A DNA stretch of 64,000 nt from Enterocloster asparagiformis (GCA_018380885.1 JAGZSY010000004.1:124001-188000), one strand, 5' to 3'; positions 39,219 through 47,628 are shown, numbered from the stretch's first letter. Notes: a model not told the origin generated them from the letters alone. A program made the numbers and translations.

Positions 39219-40442
39219 GTGGATAGAACCATCATTATCATTACCGGAAGTCCGGGAACAGGGAAAAGCTATATTGCGGATCAGATCAAGAGAGAGCTGG
39301 GGGATATTGAGATCATTTCCTATGATCAGATCAAGGAGAAGAATTTTGACCTGTACGGATTTGACAGCGCAGAACAGAAGGAAGAGTTAAACCGGCTGGG
39401 GCTGGAGGAATTCTACCTGACTCTGCGGGAACGGATGAGACGTTCACGGAATATTCTCATTGAATATCCGTTTTTCCAGCGGCACAAGGACCGCTTGCAG
39501 CGGCTGGTGGACGAGTACGGCTATCACGCGGTGACAATTTATCTGTACGGAGACAGCCGCGCCATCTACCGGAGGGAGCGGCAGCGGGACCAGGGCGAGG
39601 GCCGGCACAGGGGCCATCTGGTAAACCGCTATCACGCGGGTGAAACTGACGGGCAGGAGGCGTTCGTGTCCGACGCGGTCCCCAGCTACGGCACATACTG
39701 CTGCCTGCTGCGGGAGCGGAATTACAATGTGGCCATCGGGCCCACGGTCGCGGTGAATGTGACGGACCTGGCGGAGGTGTCCTGCGGACAGATCATCCGC
39801 CGCGTACGGGAATCCATAGAAGGGTGGGGGCAAAACAAAGTGGAATATACATGGCTGAAGGCGTTACAGGAGCTGGAAGATATTTTGAAAATGCAGCGTC
39901 AGTGCGGGGCGGATTCCATACAGAACTGCATCCGGGAGTCGGCCCGGGTTATCCAGGCGGGAAAACGGATTTTTGTATGCGGAAACGGGGGAAGCGCCTC
40001 CACGGCCTCCCACATCGCCAATGACCTGATCTGCCATATGAAGAACTGGAACCGGGAGAATTACCCGGTGCTGGCCCTGACCGACAACACGGCGGCTATC
40101 ACCTCCATTGCCAACGATTACGGCTTCCGCGAGATATTTTCCCGCCAACTGGCCGCGTTTGGCAGGCCGGGGGATATGCTCTGGGCCTTCAGCACCAGCG
40201 GCAATTCGGGCAACTGCGTGGCCGCTGTGGAGCAGGCCAAACAGCTGGGCATGCTCACCGTGGGCTTTACCGGAAAGAAGGGCGGCGAGCTCAAAACCAT
40301 GTGCGATCTCTGGGTGGGCGCCCAGTCCGACGAGGTGACCAGGGTGGAGGAGATGCACCTGATCCTTGCCCATGTGATCGGCGTGGCGGTGGAGGAAATC
40401 GTCTCGCCCATGGCGGACAAAGGAGAGGACAATGGAACATAA
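39219..40442 (+). CDS. P-loop kinase-SIS isomerase fusion protein
   Basis: About 407 residues from the GTG at 39219 (GGGAG upstream); a TTG at 39195 is an alternative. Residues 1 to about 200 are a P-loop kinase-like domain: Walker A GSPGTGKS (about 9-16), then EIISYDQIKEKN, NILIEYPFFQRHKDRL and a lid-like basic stretch IYRRERQRDQGEGRHRGH. Residues about 210-405 are a GmhA-type SIS domain (FVCGNGGSASTASHIANDL, AFSTSGNSGN) with the Ser/Thr-rich sugar-phosphate site. It may phosphorylate and isomerise one substrate in one chain. It overlaps the next SIS gene by 11 bases. The substrate is unknown. Confidence 0.78.
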   Translation: MDRTIIIITGSPGTGKSYIADQIKRELGDIEIISYDQIKEKNFDLYGFDSAEQKEELNRLGLEEFYLTLRERMRRSRNILIEYPFFQRHKDRLQRLVDEYGYHAVTIYLYGDSRAIYRRERQRDQGEGRHRGHLVNRYHAGETDGQEAFVSDAVPSYGTYCCLLRERNYNVAIGPTVAVNVTDLAEVSCGQIIRRVRESIEGWGQNKVEYTWLKALQELEDILKMQRQCGADSIQNCIRESARVIQAGKRIFVCGNGGSASTASHIANDLICHMKNWNRENYPVLALTDNTAAITSIANDYGFREIFSRQLAAFGRPGDMLWAFSTSGNSGNCVAAVEQAKQLGMLTVGFTGKKGGELKTMCDLWVGAQSDEVTRVEEMHLILAHVIGVAVEEIVSPMADKGEDNGT

Positions 40443-41013
40443 GTTTTTTGACGAATATTGGGAGAATTTGGGAAATGCCTTCGGCGGCCTGGACCGGAAA
40501 GAATTTTACCGCGCGGTGGACATCCTGACGGAGGCGTACCGGGGCGGACGGCAGATTTTCTGCGTGGGAAACGGGGGCAGCGCGGCCACGGCCAACCACT
40601 TTGTCTGCGACTTTGGCAAGAACGCGGTGCAGGACCCGTCCAAGCGGCGCTTCCGCATGATCTCCCTCAGCGACAATGTGGAGAAGATTACGGCCTTCGG
40701 CAACGACGTGGCCTTTGACGAGATTTTCCGGCAGCAGCTGATCAACCTGATGGACGAGGGGGACGTGCTGCTGGCCATCAGCGCCAGCGGCAACTCGCCG
40801 GACCTGGTGAGGGCGTGCGAGTACGCGCGGGAGAAAAACGGGCTCATCATCACGGTGAGCGGATACAACGGGGGGAAGATCAGGGAGTTTGCGGATGCGT
40901 CCCTGGTGGCGCATCTGGAGAGCTATGAGCAGATCGAGGACATTCACATGATTATTATGCACATGTTTGTCTGCTGGTTCAAGACACACCCGGAGAGCTT
41001 AGCCGCTGTGTGA
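40432..41013 (+). CDS. GmhA-like SIS-domain sugar-phosphate isomerase
   Basis: A 193-residue stand-alone SIS protein with CVGNGGSAATANHFVCDF near 43-60 and LLAISASGNSPDLV near 110, the two sugar-phosphate loops of the phosphoheptose isomerase (GmhA)/DiaA group. The C-terminal IEDIHMIIMHMFV helix carries the Glu and His positions that are catalytic in GmhA. It is a paralogue of the SIS half of the preceding protein, so the two may form a hetero-oligomer. No heptose-modification genes are nearby, so a GmhA role in lipopolysaccharide-type pathways is unlikely. Confidence 0.8.
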   Translation: MEHKFFDEYWENLGNAFGGLDRKEFYRAVDILTEAYRGGRQIFCVGNGGSAATANHFVCDFGKNAVQDPSKRRFRMISLSDNVEKITAFGNDVAFDEIFRQQLINLMDEGDVLLAISASGNSPDLVRACEYAREKNGLIITVSGYNGGKIREFADASLVAHLESYEQIEDIHMIIMHMFVCWFKTHPESLAAV

Positions 41014-41062
41014 ATTTTGGGGCGGTTGGTTAAATTTCAAGATGAAAGAAGGAGGATTTGGT

Positions 41063-42190
41063 ATGAGGAAAAAAGTGTTGTCACTCTTGTTGGCAGCTGC
41101 CATGGGGGCAGGCCTGACGGCCTGCGGAGGAAGCGCGCAGCCTGAACCGGCAAAGACGGAGGCTCCGGCCCAGACCGAGGCGCCCAAGGAGGAGAGCACG
41201 GAGGCGGCCCAGGCCGGCGAGAGCCAGACAGAGGCGGCCGGGGGGAAGCGGGACGATTTAAAGCTTACCATCTATTCAGCGGTGTTTGAGGATCAGACCC
41301 AGGCCACGATCAAGGCGTTTGAGGAAGCCACAGGCGTTAAGACCCAGTGCGTGGTATTGGGCGGCGGCGAGATTTTGGCCCGCGTCAGGGCGGAGAAGGA
41401 CAACGCCACAGCCAGTATCTGGTGGGGCGGACCCTGCGACTCCCACATCACAGGCAAGGAGGAGGGGCTGCTGGCCCAGTACAATTCCCCCAATGCGGAG
41501 AAGATTGAAGCGAAGTACAAAGACCCGGACGGCTACTGGGTGGGCACATACATCGGCTACGTTGGCTTTGTGAGCAATGTGGACCGCTGCAAGGAGCTGG
41601 GCATCGATCCGCCCAAGTCCTGGGAGGAGCTTCTCAATCCAAAGCTGAAGGGCGAGATCGAGATGGCAAGCCCCACCGCCTCCTCCACCGGTTACGTGAT
41701 TCTGGCCAGCATTCTCCAGCTCATGGGCGAGGAGAAGGGATGGGATTACGCCAAGGCCCTGGACGAGAATATGTTCCAGTACACAGAGCGCGGTTCCGGC
41801 TGTATCAACGACGTGAAGATCGGCGAGGTCGCCGTTGGCATCTGCTTTGCCCACGATGCCATCAAGAACCAGCTGGAAGGATTTGAGGATCTTCTGGTTG
41901 TGACCACTCCCTCGGAGGGCACCGGATATGAGACCGGCGCAATGGCGATCCTGAAGGACGGCCCGGACCAGGAGGCTGCCCGCATGTTTTACGACTGGGC
42001 GCTGACGCCCGAGGCCCAGGAGATCGGCCAGCAGTACGGCGCGTTCCAGTTCCTGACAGCTCCCGGCGCCAAGAATCCGAAGGAAACCGAGCAGATTTCC
42101 GACGCCAAGACGATCACCTACGACACGGCCTGGGCCGGTTCCCACAAGGAAGAGTTCCAGACCAAGTGGGCCGACATGACCGGCCGTTAG
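41063..42190 (+). CDS. ABC substrate-binding lipoprotein, iron / AfuA family
   Basis: A 375-residue lipoprotein from the ATG at 41063 (AAGGAGG seven bases upstream). The signal ends in LTAC with the lipidated Cys at 21, followed by a linker rich in Pro, Thr, Glu and Ala. The body is family 1 iron-type (FbpA-like): LTIYSAVFEDQTQATIKAFEEA, ASIWWGGPCDSH, GYWVGTYIGYVGF and ASPTASSTGYVI. The tyrosine pairs used by true ferric-binding proteins are not evident. Members such as AfuA of Actinobacillus bind sugar phosphates, which fits the aldolase and isomerases upstream. The iron alternative is not excluded. Confidence 0.85.
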   Translation: MRKKVLSLLLAAAMGAGLTACGGSAQPEPAKTEAPAQTEAPKEESTEAAQAGESQTEAAGGKRDDLKLTIYSAVFEDQTQATIKAFEEATGVKTQCVVLGGGEILARVRAEKDNATASIWWGGPCDSHITGKEEGLLAQYNSPNAEKIEAKYKDPDGYWVGTYIGYVGFVSNVDRCKELGIDPPKSWEELLNPKLKGEIEMASPTASSTGYVILASILQLMGEEKGWDYAKALDENMFQYTERGSGCINDVKIGEVAVGICFAHDAIKNQLEGFEDLLVVTTPSEGTGYETGAMAILKDGPDQEAARMFYDWALTPEAQEIGQQYGAFQFLTAPGAKNPKETEQISDAKTITYDTAWAGSHKEEFQTKWADMTGR

Positions 42191-42197
42191 AATTGAG

Positions 42198-42240
42198 GGA
42201 AGAAGCGGGGACGCGGTTTGAGGCATCCTCCGCTTCTTCC
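42198..42240 (+). other. Intercistronic hairpin between binding protein and permease genes
   Basis: GGAAGAAGCGG (42198-42208) pairs with CCGCTTCTTCC (42230-42240); no T-run. It resembles the hairpin after the other binding-protein gene at 23678-23713 and probably sets a high binding-protein to permease ratio. Confidence 0.7.
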
Positions 42241-42320
42241 GTTCTTACATGTAATGGGCCGCAGGCCGGGCTTGCGGGCGATTACCCCAGTTGTTTTGAG
42301 TCTGATGTAAAGGGAGGGGA

Positions 42321-43994
42321 ATGTCCTTGAATGTGAATTCACGCCGCAGAAGGCTGCAAGATCCGATACTGACGGCCACGATTGCCTTTGTGATCCTGGT
42401 CTTGCTTTTATTTATCGTTTACCCGCTGATCTCCATTCTGAAGAACAGCTTTGTGGACGGGGAGGGCAGAATCAGCGTCGCCTCGTATATTGCCCTGTTT
42501 CACAACACCAATTTTCTCACGGCCTTCCGGAATACCATGCGGCTGGGGCTGGTGAGCGGCGCCTCGTCCACGGTGGTGGGGTTCATTTTCGCATATACCA
42601 TCGTGCGGGTGAAGAGCCGTTTTAAACCGCTTTACAACGCTGTCACCATTATGCCGATCATCTCGCCGCCCTTTGTGCTGGCGTTCTCGGCGATCTGCCT
42701 TCTGGGGCGGAGGGGAATCATCACCCACGACCTGTTGGGGCTCAAATGGGACATTTACGGTTTTAAAGGGCTGGTGATCGTGCAGACTATGGTGTTCTTC
42801 CCCATGGCCTCCATGCTGTTCACCGGGTTGATGAGAAATCTGGACTCCTCCATGGAGGAGGCGGCCCGGAACTTAGGGGCCAGCCGTTTCAAGGTGTTCA
42901 CCTCCATCACCATTCCCATGCTGCTGTCCGGCATCGCCAACGCGTTTCTTTTGTCCTTTACCGAGTCGGTGACGGATTTTGCCAACCCCATGATCCTGGG
43001 CGGCGGGTACAAGACCCTGGCTTCGCAGATTTACATCCAGGCGGTGGCAAACTACGATATGCAGACGGGCACGGCCGTGGCCTCCTTTCTGCTGTTTGTG
43101 ACCGTGGTGATCTTTGTGATCCAGAAGGCCTGGCTGGACAAGCGCTCCTATGTGACGCTGACGGGCAAGGCCACCCGGGAGAAGGAGCTGATCGACAGCA
43201 GGGCCACGGTGATTCTGACCAACGGCGTCTGCCTGTTCTGCTCGTTTATGATCCTGCTGTTTTATCTGTTTGTATTTCTGGGAGCATTTTCCAGTACCTG
43301 GGGAGTGGACTACACGCCCAGCCTGAAAAATTTCCAGTACATATTCTCCTACGGCGATATCAAGCCAATCAAGGACACGCTGCTGATTTCCATTCTGGCC
43401 TCACCGATCTGCGGCATCCTTTCCATGGTAATCGCCTATCTGATCGTGCAGAAGCGCTTCAAGGGAAGGGCCCTGATCGAGTACACGTCCATGCTGGGCA
43501 TGGCGGTGCCGGGCACGGTGTTCGGCCTGGGCTACATTCTGAGCTTTAACACCAAGCCGCTGGTGCTCACCAATACCCTGGCGATTCTGGTGATCGTGCT
43601 GGTGATGACCAGGCTGCCGGTGGGCGTCCGCTCCGGCGTGGCGGCCCTGCGGCAGATTGATCCCAGCATCGAGGAGGCGGCCGCGGATTTGGGCGCCAAC
43701 TCGGCCACGGTGTTCCGCACCATCACCATACCGCTCATCAAGCCGGCGTTTTTCAGCAGCCTGGTGTTCGGCTTTATCAAGAGCATGACGGCGGTCAGCG
43801 CTGTGGTATTCCTGGTGTCCGCCAACTACAGCCTGCTGACGGTGCGCGTGATGCAGTACGTGGACAAGGGGCTGATGGGCTACGCCTCCGCGCTGTCCAC
43901 CGTGCTGGTGGTCATCGTGTTCGTGGCGGTGGGAATCATGTATGCGGCGCTGGCGAAAATGGGTGTCAGCAGAGACGATATCGACGTGTTTTAA
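42321..43994 (+). CDS. Duplicated ABC permease (FbpB/AfuB type)
   Basis: A 557-residue permease that is an internal duplication with about twelve membrane helices. Two EAA loops are visible: MEEAARNLGASRFKVFTSITIP at about 175-195 and IEEAAADLGANSATVFRTITIP at about 450-470. Fused two-domain permeases are typical of the FbpB/AfuB importers. The start may be ATG 42321, very close to AGGGAGGGG, or TTG 42327, which is better spaced. It works with the lipoprotein upstream and the ATPase 12 bases downstream. Confidence 0.92.
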   Translation: MSLNVNSRRRRLQDPILTATIAFVILVLLLFIVYPLISILKNSFVDGEGRISVASYIALFHNTNFLTAFRNTMRLGLVSGASSTVVGFIFAYTIVRVKSRFKPLYNAVTIMPIISPPFVLAFSAICLLGRRGIITHDLLGLKWDIYGFKGLVIVQTMVFFPMASMLFTGLMRNLDSSMEEAARNLGASRFKVFTSITIPMLLSGIANAFLLSFTESVTDFANPMILGGGYKTLASQIYIQAVANYDMQTGTAVASFLLFVTVVIFVIQKAWLDKRSYVTLTGKATREKELIDSRATVILTNGVCLFCSFMILLFYLFVFLGAFSSTWGVDYTPSLKNFQYIFSYGDIKPIKDTLLISILASPICGILSMVIAYLIVQKRFKGRALIEYTSMLGMAVPGTVFGLGYILSFNTKPLVLTNTLAILVIVLVMTRLPVGVRSGVAALRQIDPSIEEAAADLGANSATVFRTITIPLIKPAFFSSLVFGFIKSMTAVSAVVFLVSANYSLLTVRVMQYVDKGLMGYASALSTVLVVIVFVAVGIMYAALAKMGVSRDDIDVF

Positions 43995-44006
43995 GGAGGG
44001 GAAGCT

Positions 44007-45083
44007 ATGAGCTCAAAGGGTGTCACAATTAAGAACCTGGTAAAGGTGTTCCCGGGAAGAGGGCTGCACGAGAAGGAGATGCGCGCGGTGGACGACGTTT
44101 CCCTGGAGATCGAGCCGGGAGAATTTATCACGCTGCTGGGGCCGTCGGGCTGCGGCAAGACCACCACGCTGCGCATGATTGCAGGATTCGAGCGCCCCAC
44201 CTCAGGAGATATTTTCCTGGGGGAGGAGCGGATCAACCAGATGTCGCCGGACAAGCGGGACACGGCCATGGTATTTCAGAGCTACGCGCTGTTTCCCAAC
44301 TACAATGTGTGGGATAATATCGCATACGGTTTAAAGCTGAAAAAGCTGTCCTCCCAGGCCATTCAGGAAAAGCTGGAGGGGATTTTAAAGCTGGTGGGAC
44401 TGACCGGTCTGGAGAAGCGGGCCATCAACCAACTCTCCGGCGGTCAGCAGCAGCGCGTGGCCCTGGCCCGCGCCCTGGTGATGGAACCCGGGGTGCTGCT
44501 GTTCGACGAGCCGCTCTCCAACCTGGACGCCCAGCTGCGGGTCCAGATGCGCACGGAAATCCGCAAAATCCAGAAAAAGCTGGGGATCACGGCCATCTAT
44601 GTGACCCACGACCAGTCGGAGGCCATGAGCATGTCCGACCGCATCGTGGTGATGAAAAACGGCCGGATTATCCAGGCGGGATCGCCCAAGGACGTGTACT
44701 ACCATCCCAGGGATTTGTTTGTGGCCAGCTTCCTGGGAACTGCCAATTTCCTCAAAGGGGAGATTGCGCGGCGGGACGGGGACCACATTGATGTGCGCTT
44801 AAACGGAGGGATCGTGACCGACGTGGAGTACGGCGGCGACGGCAAGGCGGGAGACCCCTGCACGCTGGTGATCCGCCCCGAGGCCTGCCATATCGCGGAG
44901 CAGGGCCTGATCCCGGTGGAGCTGACCCTGTCCACCTTTATGGGGTCTTACCAGTATTATGAGGCGGTGTGCGGGGACGACACGGTGATGGTGCATGAGA
45001 ATAATCCAAAGAATAAAAAGGAGTACCAGGCCGGGGAGAACCGCTATTTGAATCTGGACGTGGCGGATATTTACGGGCTGTGA
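44007..45083 (+). CDS. ABC transporter ATP-binding protein (FbpC/AfuC type)
   Basis: A 358-residue importer ATPase: Walker A GPSGCGKT at 45-52, Q-loop in MVFQSYALFPNYNVWDNI, signature LSGGQQQRVALARAL, Walker B VLLFDEPLSNLDAQ and switch His in YVTHDQSEAMSMSD. The C-terminal about 110 residues form a TOBE-like regulatory domain. AAGGAGGGG precedes the ATG. It is the last gene of the operon, and a strong terminator follows. Confidence 0.93.
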   Translation: MSSKGVTIKNLVKVFPGRGLHEKEMRAVDDVSLEIEPGEFITLLGPSGCGKTTTLRMIAGFERPTSGDIFLGEERINQMSPDKRDTAMVFQSYALFPNYNVWDNIAYGLKLKKLSSQAIQEKLEGILKLVGLTGLEKRAINQLSGGQQQRVALARALVMEPGVLLFDEPLSNLDAQLRVQMRTEIRKIQKKLGITAIYVTHDQSEAMSMSDRIVVMKNGRIIQAGSPKDVYYHPRDLFVASFLGTANFLKGEIARRDGDHIDVRLNGGIVTDVEYGGDGKAGDPCTLVIRPEACHIAEQGLIPVELTLSTFMGSYQYYEAVCGDDTVMVHENNPKNKKEYQAGENRYLNLDVADIYGL

Positions 45084-45121
45084 CGGGAATCGCGCAGCGA
45101 TGAGACGACGAGTGCGGGACG

Positions 45122-45171
45122 AAAGGCGCCTGCCGTGGAAAATGGGATTTTCCACGGCGGACGCCTTTTTT
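45122..45171. terminator. Bidirectional terminator between convergent operons
   Basis: Nested stem: outer AAAGGCG with CGCCTTT, inner CCGTGGAAAA (45133-45142) with TTTTCCACGG (45148-45157), then TTTTTT. It separates the AfuC-type ATPase gene from the minus-strand ManD-like gene. Confidence 0.9.
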
Positions 45172-45228
45172 GAGCGCAAGGAACCGCAGCCGCAGCCAAA
45201 AGGCAATTGCAGTGGTCCTTTAAAGGAT

Positions 45229-46416
45229 CTACCAGGTGTGCAGGCTGCCGTCGTCCTGGCGGCAGATAGGGATATACGCCTTGCAAAACGGAAAACGGGC
45301 TGCGGCCTCCTCGTCCACATCACAGCCGATTCCCGGCCGGTCCTCCATGACCAGCGAACCCTTCTCGTAGACCGGGCCGCCGGAAACCACCTGTTTGATC
45401 AGACCGTCGGTGCTTCCGTCCTCCTGGATGCCGAAATTGTATTCGGACACGTTCAGATGCCAGTTCACCGCATGGGTGATCGGGGACACGTCGTTGGGCC
45501 CATGCCAGGCGGTTTTGATATCGTAGGTCTCGGCCAGCGCGGCGATCTTGCGGGCTTCGGTGATACCGCCAACCCGGATTACGTCGCAGCGGATATAGTC
45601 CACCCAATGGTTGGTGATGGCCGGCAGGCACTCCCAGCGGCTCCTGTAAAGTTCGCCGAAGGCGATGGGGACGGAAGTCTTTTCGCGGACATAGCGCAGA
45701 CTGTCCGCGCAGTCCGGGGCCACAGGGTCCTCGATAAAAAACGGGTTGTATCGTTCCAGGCTCCGCATAATCCTGATCGCTTGATCCGGGCTGAAACGCT
45801 CGTGCAGATCATAGATGATGCCCACATCCCGGCCCACGGCTTCCCGAACCCGGATAAAATATTCGATGGTGTTGTAGATTTCATCTGCAGGAGTCCATGT
45901 TTCAACCATGGGACCGTCCTGGGGGGCTTTCACCCCAAAGGTGCCGCCGGCCGCGGGAATGCCGGTTCTCAACCGGATCACCTTTAGCTGCCGCTGCTTC
46001 ACATAGTCGGCGGCCTGGGCGATCTTTTCCTCCATGGTTTTGCCCAACACGTGGGAATAGCACAATACCCGGCTGCGGACCTTTCCGCCTAACAGCGCGT
46101 ACAGCGGCATACCTGCGGATTTACCCAGGATATCCCACAGCGCCATGTCAATGCCGCACAGCGCGCTCATCATAATATTGCCGCCCCGCCAGTAAGTCCC
46201 GCGGTAGGCGAGCTGCCAGAAATCCTCGATCTGGCTGGGATCCCTTCCGATCAGCATAGGCGTCAGGTAGGTGTCGATCAGGTCGGCCACCGTCTGTTCC
46301 CTGCCGTTTAAGGAGGCATCCCCCACTCCATAGACACCGGAATCGGTGATGATTTTTACAAAAAGGTAATTCTGGTTTGGAGAGGTAAGGATTGTTTTTA
46401 CCTGTATAATTTTCAT
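45229..46416 (-). CDS. Mannonate dehydratase-like enolase superfamily enzyme (ManD type)
   Basis: A 395-residue enzyme of the mandelate racemase/enolase superfamily. Members dehydrate sugar acids such as D-mannonate or D-gluconate to 2-keto-3-deoxy acids. The capping domain is N-terminal (MKIIQVKTILTSP, GVYGVGDASLNGRE). Metal ligands appear as the Asp and His of IIYDLHERFSP, the Glu of FFIEDPVAPD and the Glu of PIAFGELYRS; TAWHGPNDVSPITHA matches the ManD loop. Some ManD relatives are nearly inactive on mannonate, so the substrate is uncertain. AAAGGA lies before the ATG. It shares an upstream element with the cupin-ABC operon at 47768. Confidence 0.88.
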   Translation of the reverse strand: MKIIQVKTILTSPNQNYLFVKIITDSGVYGVGDASLNGREQTVADLIDTYLTPMLIGRDPSQIEDFWQLAYRGTYWRGGNIMMSALCGIDMALWDILGKSAGMPLYALLGGKVRSRVLCYSHVLGKTMEEKIAQAADYVKQRQLKVIRLRTGIPAAGGTFGVKAPQDGPMVETWTPADEIYNTIEYFIRVREAVGRDVGIIYDLHERFSPDQAIRIMRSLERYNPFFIEDPVAPDCADSLRYVREKTSVPIAFGELYRSRWECLPAITNHWVDYIRCDVIRVGGITEARKIAALAETYDIKTAWHGPNDVSPITHAVNWHLNVSEYNFGIQEDGSTDGLIKQVVSGGPVYEKGSLVMEDRPGIGCDVDEEAAARFPFCKAYIPICRQDDGSLHTW

Positions 46417-46486
46417 ATGTCAAATCCTTTGATTTTAGAGTGATGGGTGTTGCGGAAAGAGAAATGGCTGGTTCCTCCATAAGCCA

Positions 46487-46515
46487 ATCCTACCGGAAAA
46501 TACTTGATCCGTAAA
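46487..46515 (-). promoter_or_regulatory. Probable promoter of the ManD-like gene
   Basis: On the minus strand TTTACG (46510-46515), 17 bases, TAGGAT (46487-46492), four bases downstream of the conserved motif at 46519-46537. A weak match, as expected for a regulated promoter. Confidence 0.45.
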
Positions 46516-46518
46516 TGG

Positions 46519-46537
46519 AAAATGCAAATTATTGCAA
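46519..46537 (-). promoter_or_regulatory. Shared motif B facing the ManD-like gene
   Basis: On the minus strand TTGCAATAATTTGCATTTT. The same 19-mer with one change occurs at 47573-47591 on the plus strand. Confidence 0.7.
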
Positions 46538-46561
46538 TAGATTCTATTTTAAGAGAGGTAC

Positions 46562-46582
46562 TTTTGCAAAAATTTCGATTTT
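46562..46582 (-). promoter_or_regulatory. Shared motif A near the RpiR promoter
   Basis: A 21-base motif. On the plus strand it reads TTTTGCAAAA, then ATTTCGATTTT; on the minus strand it precedes motif B by exactly 24 bases. It matches 47528-47548 in opposite orientation at 19 of 21 positions, and it ends two bases before the -35 of the rpiR-type gene. Confidence 0.7.
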
Positions 46583-46584
46583 TC

Positions 46585-46613
46585 TTGTGGCCCAGATACA
46601 CGCACGATATAAT
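46585..46613 (+). promoter_or_regulatory. Promoter of the RpiR-type regulator
   Basis: TTGTGG (46585-46590), 17 bases, TATAAT (46608-46613). Motif A abuts the -35, which suggests autoregulation. Confidence 0.65.
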
Positions 46614-46640
46614 AGATTCAAATGAAAGGAGAATGGGGTT

Positions 46641-47513
46641 ATGGAAGAGATCAGAAGAGATGATGAATTTGGGGAAGATATCGAGTACATAGGTCGGATC
46701 AAGATGCAGTACGCCTCCCTGTCCAAGTCGCAGAAGCGCATTGCCAACTATATTTTGAACCACCGCGAGGCTGTGATCCACCACTCCATCACCACCATGG
46801 CGCAGAAAACCGGCACGGTTCCCTCCACAGTGACAAGATTTTGCCAAGCGCTTTCTTATAAGGGCTTCAGCGAGATGAAAGTCTATATGGAGAAAAATCT
46901 GGCATCCCCGCTGACGATGGACGCGCTGATTCAGAAAACGGACACGCTTCAGGTAGTGCTGCAGAAATTGATGAGCAGTTCCCAAAACGCGATCCAGGAT
47001 ACGATGCGCACGTTGGATGCCAGGAGTCTTACGGAGGTGGTGGATGCCATACTGGCTGCCGGCAATATCGTGCTGTTCGGGCAGAGCGGCGGTTATATTT
47101 CCGCAACCTACGCCAGGCAGCTGCTTCTGCGCATCAATATTCTCAGCCAGGCGGTCAATGACCGGGTGGATGCGAACCTGGCGGCAAGCACTCTGAAAAA
47201 GGGTGATGTGGCCATTGGTTTTGCCTACAGCGGGGAGGCCAGGTCTGTGATTGAGGCGTTGAACACGGCCAAGCACAACAAGGCCACAACGGTTGTGATT
47301 ACAGCCAACACAAACTCCACTATGGCGAAGCTGGCCGATTTGAAGCTGTTTTACAGCTACAATATTCCTGACGACCTCCAATACCTGCATTTGGCCAGTA
47401 TGTGTGAGATCATGATCATCGGTGCGATTCAGGCGGAGATTCTCAGGCGTCCGATGCAGCTGGAGAAAATAGAGGCCTGCAAAAAGGCAGTTCTTGCCAG
47501 CAGATTGAAGTAG
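46641..47513 (+). CDS. RpiR/MurR-family transcriptional regulator
   Basis: A 290-residue regulator. Residues about 20-100 form the HTH_6 domain (YASLSKSQKRIANYILNHREA, TGTVPSTVTRFCQALSYKGFSEMK). Residues about 130-265 are a SIS domain that would bind a sugar phosphate or related effector (NIVLFGQSGGYISATYARQLLL, AIGFAYSGEARSVIEAL). GAAAGGAGA lies upstream. It sits between the ManD-like gene (divergent) and the cupin-ABC operon (downstream), and the same composite element lies on both sides of it, so it probably regulates both operons and itself. Confidence 0.92.
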   Translation: MEEIRRDDEFGEDIEYIGRIKMQYASLSKSQKRIANYILNHREAVIHHSITTMAQKTGTVPSTVTRFCQALSYKGFSEMKVYMEKNLASPLTMDALIQKTDTLQVVLQKLMSSSQNAIQDTMRTLDARSLTEVVDAILAAGNIVLFGQSGGYISATYARQLLLRINILSQAVNDRVDANLAASTLKKGDVAIGFAYSGEARSVIEALNTAKHNKATTVVITANTNSTMAKLADLKLFYSYNIPDDLQYLHLASMCEIMIIGAIQAEILRRPMQLEKIEACKKAVLASRLK

Positions 47514-47527
47514 CCGTTTATAGAGAT

Positions 47528-47548
47528 AAAATCGAAAAGTTTGCAAAA
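47528..47548 (+). promoter_or_regulatory. Shared motif A before the cupin-ABC operon
   Basis: Reads AAAATCGAAA then AGTTTGCAAAA; reverse complement of 46562-46582 with two changes. It starts 14 bases after the stop codon of the rpiR-type gene. Confidence 0.7.
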
Positions 47549-47572
47549 AAATTAAGTTAAAAGTAAAAACGA

Positions 47573-47591
47573 TTGCAACAATTTGCATTTT
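47573..47591 (+). promoter_or_regulatory. Shared motif B before the cupin-ABC operon
   Basis: TTGCAACAATTTGCATTTT, 24 bases after motif A, the same spacing as on the ManD side, and eight bases before the promoter at 47600. Confidence 0.7.
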
Positions 47592-47599
47592 TTGTTTAC

Positions 47600-47628
47600 T
47601 TGCACAGTTTTTTGATGTATTTTATAAA
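47600..47628 (+). promoter_or_regulatory. Promoter of the cupin-ABC-M24-SDR operon
   Basis: TTGCAC (47600-47605), 17 bases, TATAAA (47623-47628). The remaining leader to the gene at 47768 is A/T-rich, unlike the coding DNA around it, and shows no further structure. Confidence 0.6.

Noticed and set aside
41063..45083. Plain iron(III) importer
   Set aside because: Set aside as the first choice, not excluded: the family name suggests it, but the aldolase, SIS and kinase genes and ROK control point to a sugar phosphate, and no Fur box was seen.
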